Source: Astropecten irregularis (lineage: Eukaryota; Echinodermata; Asteroidea; Paxillosida; Astropectinidae). From it: a stretch of 64,000 nucleotides of DNA. A model generated the notes under the pieces. The model saw nothing but the letters and a program-made list of their open reading frames with translations. It ran no database searches and was not told the origin of the DNA. Of this stretch, positions 57,194 to 64,000 are shown in pieces. Within the stretch, counting starts at the first letter, position 1; each line of letters opens with the position of its first letter. The translations under genes were made by a program, and so were the position numbers. The DNA lies in assembly GCA_963971285.1 (NCBI GenBank), contig OZ020258.1:13784614-13848613 (forward strand). The letters are read 5' to 3'.

Positions 57194-57499
57194 GTAAGTT
57201 CGCTGATATATGAAGTAAAAAAAAAAGAGTTCATGTTGCTGAGTGCTGGTGCATGCAGTTCACATGCATGTTGCCCAAATTCCGGACATGTTATTGTTAG
57301 CGATTTTTAACGTTACATTTTTAGTTTAATAACTTAATGTTTTGTTTGGCCTTTTACTTAGATTCTATATTGAATCCTGGAATTGGATTGGATTTTACAG
57401 TGTTCCCGTTATTGCGACCACCTAAGAACACATCGATTATTTAAGTTCTTAAAGAGTTCTACTGTTTCAAATGAGATTTGTGACAAACTTTGACAAACT

Positions 57500-58160
57500 T
57501 TCAGGGACGATTGTTGTTGAAAGTCGGATCCCGAATCTGATCGATCCGACGTTTCTGGATCCTCGCCATAATTTCTTCTGTTCCACCCGATTAATCTAAA
57601 AAGTGAGATTTTCCGTTTTTTTGTACCTACAATTATACACTTCGATAGCCATTTTTATCAAAACCGCCTCTGTTGGTCCCATTAGGTTTGTGCACAAGTG
57701 ATGGCCGTCAGTGGAATTCTTTCCATATTCTTGTTCGCGGTACGGATGGCAGTCTAGTTGCGATGATCGGAATTCCCTAGGTCTGACATGGGGACTGGGA
57801 GTTTGACCCTAGGTCCCATGTCCCCATGTCAGACCTAACGTGGTTAGGGTTACGATCATTGCAACTATATTACTGCCATCAGTACTGCGAAAAAGAATAT
57901 TAAAAAAGCAAGGAAAACTTACCTTACTTTGAGGAAATTACTCATACAAAGAATTCCACTGACAGACGTGTTATGGAAAAGCTTGTTAAGTTATGGTGAA
58001 CCTCAGTCTCAGTTGTGTAAAACTGAAAAATGAGTTTTTTCGGGGTGGTACAATGATCACTTCAAAGCCATTTTTGTTTTAATCAAGTTCTCAAAACGGC
58101 CTCTGTCCCACATAGGGTTTTTGGACAGGGTGTTAAAGTGACATCCATCAGTTCAACTCT
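57500..58160. repeat. Foldback repeat with short perfect palindrome
   Basis: TAGGTCTGACATGGGGA near 57778 is mirrored by TCCCCATGTCAGACCTA near 57821. Further out, CCGCCTCTGTTGGTCCCATTAGG (57665) resembles CGGCCTCTGTCCCACATAGGG (58097) in direct orientation. Non-coding. Confidence 0.5.
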
Positions 58161-58242
58161 TTCCCAGGTTTATACTTCAGTCTTTAGTTTTTAGTCTTTT
58201 TTGTTTCATTTTATTCACAAACAGGTAGAGTTTCTGCATGTT

Positions 58243-61034
58243 ATGCCTCAAAATGCTGAGTTCCACAGAGGACCCGCTTTGACCTTTGACATGGAAGGTC
58301 CCATTATGAGTGAGGTGCATGAGGCTGCAGCAGCAGGGGATAGTGAGCAGATTCTCAACCTCTTGAATCTTGGGAAATATGACGTGAATCAGAAGGACTC
58401 TGAGTGGCACGATAGGACGCCCCTGCACTGGGCTGCAATCAAAGGTATGCCTCAATTTTCGCAGATTTACATGTACATGTAAGGCGGTTCTAGAGCCAAT
58501 GTTTTGGGGGGCTAGAACCAAAGATCTTCAAAGCACAAGATACATGTAGGACACTGCCTATCTGTTTGCATAGGGCGCAGTGAAACAGCGATGCTATATG
58601 CAGATACATCTCTATTTTCCTTGCCCAACGTAACAGGCCCTATTCCCCCATTGAATTGGGAATAACGCCACTTACGTTGGGCAAGTAAAAATGTGTGGAA
58701 ACTATGCAGACGCCCAATTCCCTGCACTTCCCAGTAGTCAGGTTCTGTTGTTTCACTTTATACGGCAAGAGTCCTTTCTTGTGCTTTTAAGATCTTTGCT
58801 AGAACTTAGAAGACTGAGTCAACATTTGTTTTTTTTTAGTTTTTTGTTTTTTTTTGGGGGGGGGTCCTGAAAAGCCAATATTTCGCACGTAGTGTCATCT
58901 TCTAACATTTTGTGTCTGCTATGTCTTATTAGGAGGAGAAAAGCAACCTATACTTAGGCAATTTTTCAAGTAGTTGGCAAGTAATAACTGAAAAGATCCA
59001 GTATCCGTTACTATCATCACGACACTGCGTGACATCATGATCACCTTTTTTCTTTATCTGTGTCAGCTACATGTACCATGATGAATAACACTTTCCTTTC
59101 TATTGAAACAATGTATGGATACAAATAAATTACTAGTCGGGAAAAAAAAACCTGTTATTTTCAAATGTGATTAACGGTTTCTTAATTTGTATCAATCAAG
59201 CAAATCCAATCACAAATTTGTCTTTATTTAGTTATTTGTTTATATTTTCATTTGATGTGAACATGGTGATACAAGTTTGTCAAGATTGGTTTTAATAAAT
59301 GGAATTCAACTTTGACAAACAGAAAATGTTTGAAATGGAAAAATTAGTGGATTATAATCACTAGGCACGTTCACACACACCAAAAAGTGCAACTATTTGG
59401 GTCGCGATTCAAATCACGACCCCAGTAGACACGCTTTTTAGTGTGCTCACACAGGCAAAAAAAGCGCAACCAAAATCGTATCGGTACGATTTCTTATTCA
59501 AACTGCGCATGCCTGATTCTAATGTGAACGATTGTGTGCACGATCAATTGCAGCTGCCTATATAGCCGTGCCTTGCATGATGGGATATACAAAAAAAATA
59601 TGGTTTTGTTTTGGTGCACACAGCAAATAATCGTGACTATTTGCAAAAAGACGCAATATTAGTGCGATTTGATTCGCGCTCCAAATCGTGATTATTTGTG
59701 TCCACACAAAATTAAGAGTGACTATTTGGGTCACGATTTGGAGTGCGACCCAAATAGTCACGCTTTTTGGTGTGTGTGAACGTGCCTAATAACATCCATT
59801 TCTATTTTGTTTTAAATGTAGGTCATGCTGAGAGCATTCGTATTCTTGTGGACTATGGTGCTAATGTGGATGCCGTCACAGACAATGGATGGACACCTGC
59901 ACATTTTGCCGCTGAAATTGGCAAGATTGGGGCTCTGAAGGCCTTACACAAGCTAGGAGCCAACATTGAGATTTGCGATTGTTGTGGAGACAAGGCCAGG
60001 GACGTAGCCAGGGTTTATGGACAGACAGAATGCGTGGAATTCCTTAAAGTGTCAGTATAATCACAACATCAAATAAAATATCTGGGGACTGATTTCACTG
60101 AGGGACTGAAGTGCTAAGACTGATCTTAAGATCAATCTCAATTGCTAAGCAAAGTGTGATGTTAAAATAAAAATCACTATGGTGATACTAATCAATCAAT
60201 CGATCAAAAGACAAAGTGCCAACTCATAATAAGATTAATCTTAGTGACAAGTGTTTTGTGAAATCCAGCCCAATACATTTCATTTCATTTTAAGAAATTT
60301 ATAGTGCAAATGCAGTACTACATTTCATTTTCATTGCCATTTGTAAGACATAGAGTGCAAATGCATTTAAAACAAAATTGCTTGATATAAAAGGTATGAA
60401 TTAATTATGAGTGGGCCTAATAGCAAGGAGAAAATTGCTTGTTGAATACAGCCTCATTTAAAACAACTTATTATTATCATCAAACTAATCTCATTTTGGG
60501 GCAATTCCACTTTAACTTATACATTACACGTTAAGCATGTGTTGTTTGACTTTGACTTTGTTCTTGATCAATCATTCTTGAAGGTCTCCTGTTAAGGAAT
60601 GTGTTATTGGAATCAGCATATGTACCACTTAGGATTCCTTAAAATATATGCATATATGCAAAAAAGAGGTAACCTACTTAACAAAATCCACACCCGAAAC
60701 CATGGAAATGCCCTTTGTTGTATTTCTCTATGATGAGGTCATTTGTTACACTTTTGTCATTTCTCACATTGTCTCAAATAGGGCCGAGTATGAAGACAAG
60801 ATAAAACGAGAGAGGGAAAAGCAAGACAAGCTGCTGCAAGAGGAACGAGACCGCCAAGAAGAGAAACGGAGACAACGAGAAGAAGAACTCAAACGACAGA
60901 GAGAACTGGAAGCAGAGAAACGACCCAAGGAAAAAGCAAAAGAAAAGAGCAAGAAAGGAATAAACAGCAGTGGAAGTAAAGGGAAGAAGCTTAGTGGTAT
61001 AGGAAGAGCAGTTCTACTTATGAATGCCAAATAG
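58243..61034 (+). CDS. ANKRD66: ANKRD66-like ankyrin-repeat protein
   Basis: Exon 58225-58444 (acceptor ACAG, donor AAAG/GTATGC) and exon 59822-60060 (acceptor AATGTAG) join in phase 1 and encode three ankyrin repeats: MSEVHEAAAAGDSEQILNLL...TPLHWAAIKG, GHAESIRILVDYGANVDA...TPAHFAAEIG, and a third ending VYGQTECVEFLK. The order and wording resemble vertebrate ANKRD66 as I remember it. A further exon (about 60781-61034) encodes a charged coiled coil (EREKQDKLLQEERDRQ) and ends in TAG. It needs a phase-1 donor, but exon 59822-60060 offers only phase-0 GTs before its own TAA, so a small exon is missing from the model or the transcript ends at 60060. Start could be ATG 58243, 58291 or 58306; the frame is open to the acceptor. 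Function is unknown. Confidence 0.7.
59362..59788. mobile_element. MITE with TAGGCACGTTCACACACACC termini
   Basis: Left GGCACGTTCACACACACCAAA and right inverted TTTGGTGTGTGTGAACGTGCC, flanked by TA. Long subterminal repeats contain ACTATTTGGGTCGCGATT. It ends 33 bp before the acceptor of an ANKRD66-like exon. Confidence 0.8.
60083..60270. mobile_element. MITE with GGGGACTGATTTCACT termini
   Basis: Left GGGGACTGATTTCAC, right inverted TTGTGAAATCCAGCCC, ~188 bp. It is related to the 121-bp element at 36867-36987 and begins 23 bp after the stop codon of exon 59822-60060. Confidence 0.6.
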
Positions 61035-61139
61035 GTCATACAATCTAGAGAAAGATCCTTCTCGGGCCCTCCTAATTCCAGACATGTTACATATTTCATG
61101 TCATTATTTTGCTGAGAGTAAGGATCGAGGGCCAGACGT

Positions 61140-61385
61140 TCTGAGCCTTGATTTTTAAGGAGAGTGAGAGTGATCACTCTCCTTTGCTCTCCTTAATTTT
61201 CTCCAAGGAGAGGGAAAAAAAGATCCTTAACAATTTAAGGAGAGCTGCCTTTTTTCAAAACATCACATACATCACATACGAGATTTAGCAAGAGCAAACT
61301 GCTCTCTTAATTCACTATAATGAGTAGGCCCTACGTTAATTTAAGGAGAGCAATTTGCAGCTCTCCTCATTTTTATTAGAATGAA
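61140..61385. repeat. AAGGAGAG-rich foldback sequence
   Basis: Repeats of TTAAGGAGAG in both orientations, including GAGAGTGATCACTCTC. Probably a decayed MITE downstream of the ANKRD66-like gene. Confidence 0.45.
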
Positions 61386-61550
61386 GGCCTGTAGCAGGAT
61401 CATTTTCAAAGGCTTATTGCTCTAATTGTGTAGAGGTCATTATTTTGGTTGATGAGCTGTTTGCAGCAGGTTATTGGTTATTTGAAAATCATTTTATTTG
61501 ATGATAATATTAATTAAACACCTGTTTTATCCTTAACATGATACAAAAAC

Positions 61551-61894
61551 TTAAAGGTAATTTCATACTTTGATTTTTGTCAAATAAATGCAGATTAATG
61601 GGCAAAAAATATCAAGAAAGCTACAGTAACAGTCATCTGTGCCTACTTTGTGAAAAAAGTGAAAAATGCGCACGGTATTTTCAAATCTATTCATAGGAGT
61701 TTTGATTTCCTTCTGAGATCGAAACTGTTTTGGGTCTTTGGTTAAGTACTCCTGTTGTGATAAATACAGCAATTGAGGCAGAAACTTTTAATGGAATGTT
61801 TCTACCATCACCATCTTTATTCCCTGTAAGTTATATAGGTAAATATGTGTGACGATTTGTGTTTTAGCATGCTACCAAAGTATGAAATTACCTT
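61551..61894. mobile_element. MITE of the AAAGGTAGTATCATAC family
   Basis: Left TTAAAGGTAATTTCATACTTTG, right CCAAAGTATGAAATTACCTT; ~345 bp with the family's interior landmarks, diverged. Confidence 0.65.
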
Positions 61895-62411
61895 CGAACA
61901 AAAGTGTGCTAAAGAAGTTACTTACAATTGGAGGCAGAACAAAAATAGAAATAATTATTGGGCATTATTTTGTCATGATACACACCACCATATTGGGTAG
62001 TCTTCTTGTACTTCCAGTCAAGAATGCATTTCCTTTGGTTCTATTTAAATTTGTTCATAAAAAACACAATGAGCAAGAATGCAAGATTAAGGCATTGAGG
62101 TTTTGTATGTGATATTTATACATATAATTATAATTTTGTGTATACCGGTAGTTCAGTTTTTCAGAATTTCTGTTGCTTATAAATCTGTGTCTTCGTACAC
62201 ATGTGTATACATGGTACACATGTATATATTTTCGTAACAGATGCTACATGTATGAAAGGTTTTTGTGCTTTGTTTTCAGGTATGTGTGTTATTAATGATA
62301 AATTAGTTGTTTGGTGTGTTTTGTCATCAACATTCTTTTTTTAAAGTAAACAATTCATAACTCCGTCCAATAAGCCATTTGTGAGTTAAATCTGAATAAT
62401 AACCGCCACAC

Positions 62412-62640
62412 AGTGCGTTTACGATACAGAGGCTCGGCCTCCGGCTCCATTTCGTGAATCCATTCTGAAATAACTGGTATCAAAATAGAGGCTTTTGGCT
62501 GCAGTTCTGAAGTAGATTTTCTGGTTTGAAAAGGAAAACAGAGTTTCATCTTCAATGAAAAACCGAAACCTATATTTTCAGCACATGGATGTCAGAGCTG
62601 GAGCCTGAGCCTAAGCCCCTGTTTCGTAAACGCCCACAGG
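62412..62640. mobile_element. MITE with GTGCGTTTACGATACAGAGGCTC-type inverted ends
   Basis: Left GTGCGTTTACGATACAG...GGCCTCCGGCTCC is matched by inverted GGAGCCTGAGCC...CTGTTTCGTAAACGCCCAC at the right, arms ~35 bp, element ~225 bp. No ORF. Confidence 0.55.
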
Positions 62641-63760
62641 CTTCTTTCATTGCATATAAACACCCCAATTTGAATTTCCCAGCCTAAAGACTCTGTTGCT
62701 ATATCACATGAATTGGGACAAGCTTTCGCATAGGGATACCCATATCTCTGGAATGGACTGGTTCCTTTGTGCCATTGTTATCCATTATGAACAGTGGATT
62801 GGTGCAAGACGTCTGTTTTGTAACCAAGCAAAAGCTTGCCCTGAATCATTTGATATACATGTAGCAACAGAGTCTTTAGTCTGGGAAATTCAGGTTTTGA
62901 TGTGTACGTACAGTGAAAGAAATAAGTGTACCAGATATTGTTCAATTTTAACTCGCGAAGGCTTATTTTTTAACCTTATTTATATTGAAGCCTTATTGAA
63001 AATAAAAAAGTTTGCGGAAAAAGGATTTATGATAAATATCTATGAAGAATCACATAATATATAATACCTGGAATTACCAATTGTGTCTTCAAAGTTTTTA
63101 ATTGTTCCAAAACATACTTAGGCTTATACAATATATGTATATATTTTTTTGAGATAAAATAAAACTACAGCAAGAAGCGTGATATTATAATCTATCCATG
63201 TCATTTTATTGAAGCCAATGTCACTTGAATTCCATTTTATTTTATGTATGGCTCAGCTGACCAGTTATTATAAAATGAAAAATTTAAATATCATAATTTC
63301 ATACATTTTCAATGTATACATTATTACATGTACGTTCCCATAGCAACATTATATGATGCAATACTTTAGGCAAATTCATCATTTTGAAAATTGCAAAAAT
63401 CTGGGCACAATTTAAAGGGTTTGGGTTAAAGGTTATGAGCAGACTGTGGATGATACTTTTGGGGGGAGGGGGAGGGGGGGGGGGGGGGGGTGGGGAATGG
63501 CAAATAAACTATAACAACTATAATTTCATTTCATCACATGCTGCAAGACGGACATGAAATTTTTGAAATGTTGCAGCAAATTTGGTTGTAGTATTGCAAC
63601 ATAATTTCCAGCAGATTCAAGTAAATGGAAATCCAATCAAATCAAATAATAATGAATTACGATGAGAAAGTACCAGAGATATTCCAATCTATCTTTGAGA
63701 CGTGAGCTCTGCTACAATCTGCTGCAAAAAGTAGAGGGGGAAATAGTTTGCCCAGAAAAA
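62640..63760. other. Intergenic region, no gene seen
   Basis: AT-rich with a G-rich tract at 63460-63491. A 122-codon plus-strand ORF (62696-63064) has no recognisable features or splice context. Confidence 0.3.
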
Positions 63761-63764
63761 GTCC

Positions 63765-64000
63765 AGTTTTGGAGTCAAGTCCGAGTATAGAGTACTCCGA
63801 ATACTTCAAGGTCCGAGTACTGGGCCGAGTCCGAGTACATTGCTGGCGACTCCAAGTCCAAATATTGAGTCTGAGTACATTCAAGGCCCAGTACAGTGCC
63901 TAGTCCTCGTCGAGTACAGGCACAGTGCCAAAAAATGCAGTTTGTTTCAGAAAGATGTTTATCGAATTTGAAGTTAGACGTTGTGCCACTCTTCTTGGAA
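63765..64000. mobile_element. GAGTAC-rich repeat element, copy 2 (cut by the window end)
   Basis: Shares CCGAGTAC units, GTACATTGCTG, and the non-repetitive tail GTTTGTTTCAGAAAGATGTTTA...GTTGTGCCACTCTTCTTG with 53720-53970, in the same orientation. Confidence 0.6.

Noticed and set aside
60764-61177. 137-codon minus-strand ORF opposite the coiled-coil exon
   Set aside because: It is the antisense shadow of a charged, low-complexity coding exon.
62696-63064. 122-codon plus-strand ORF near the right end
   Set aside because: No recognisable motif, no supporting splice sites and AT-rich intergenic context.

Overview
This is animal genomic DNA with no bacterial or organelle features. It is AT-rich, dense in transposons, and carries short phase-1 exons with GT/AG splice sites. 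F-type (fucolectin) and SUEL (rhamnose-binding) lectin genes, Mag/SURL-like and CsRn1-like Ty3/gypsy elements, a Penelope-like element and an ANKRD66-like gene point to a marine deuterostome invertebrate. An echinoderm is my best guess; this is inference, not proof.

Recognisable host genes are four complete or near-complete genes and one partial. (1) Minus strand: a tandem array of secreted lectin genes, each with a signal-peptide exon, two F-type lectin (FTP) domains built from three exons each, an orphan FTP first exon, and a terminal PAN/Apple-like exon. Gene A (14570-25734) and gene B (30751-37636) are complete nine-exon paralogs whose eight exons after the signal exon have identical lengths. 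A third paralog enters at the left edge with only its signal exon (151-265). The array repeats every ~16 kb, and promoter-side and 3'-flank sequences are duplicated along with the genes. (2) Minus strand, 52561-55910: a compact three-exon secreted SUEL-domain lectin gene. (3) Plus strand, 58243-61034: an ANKRD66-like ankyrin-repeat gene; the join to its last exon is unresolved.

Mobile DNA explains most of the rest. 566-9897 is a TTAA-flanked element with ~1.8-kb inverted arms, and an intact Mag-like gypsy element (3428-8079) sits inside it. A mariner-type element (16825-17697) lies in an intron of gene A. A ~2.9-kb DNA element (about 19962-22829) with tandem repeats in its termini and an FEN/XPG-like nuclease relic lies in gene A intron 1, as does a decayed Penelope-like element (23640-25020). 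A very young CsRn1-type gypsy element (39894-46192) with indistinguishable LTRs has landed inside a local MITE.

The most unusual item is an intact 242-aa ORF (40655-41383) between the primer-binding site and gag of the CsRn1 element. It carries the signature blocks of an SGNH/GDSL hydrolase. A consensus splice donor in the LTR and an acceptor-like site just before gag suggest how ORF and gag could be expressed from separate transcripts.

The remaining DNA is repeats and intergenic sequence: several MITE families, ~200-bp tandem arrays 3' of both lectin genes, foldback hairpins and GAGTAC-rich elements.
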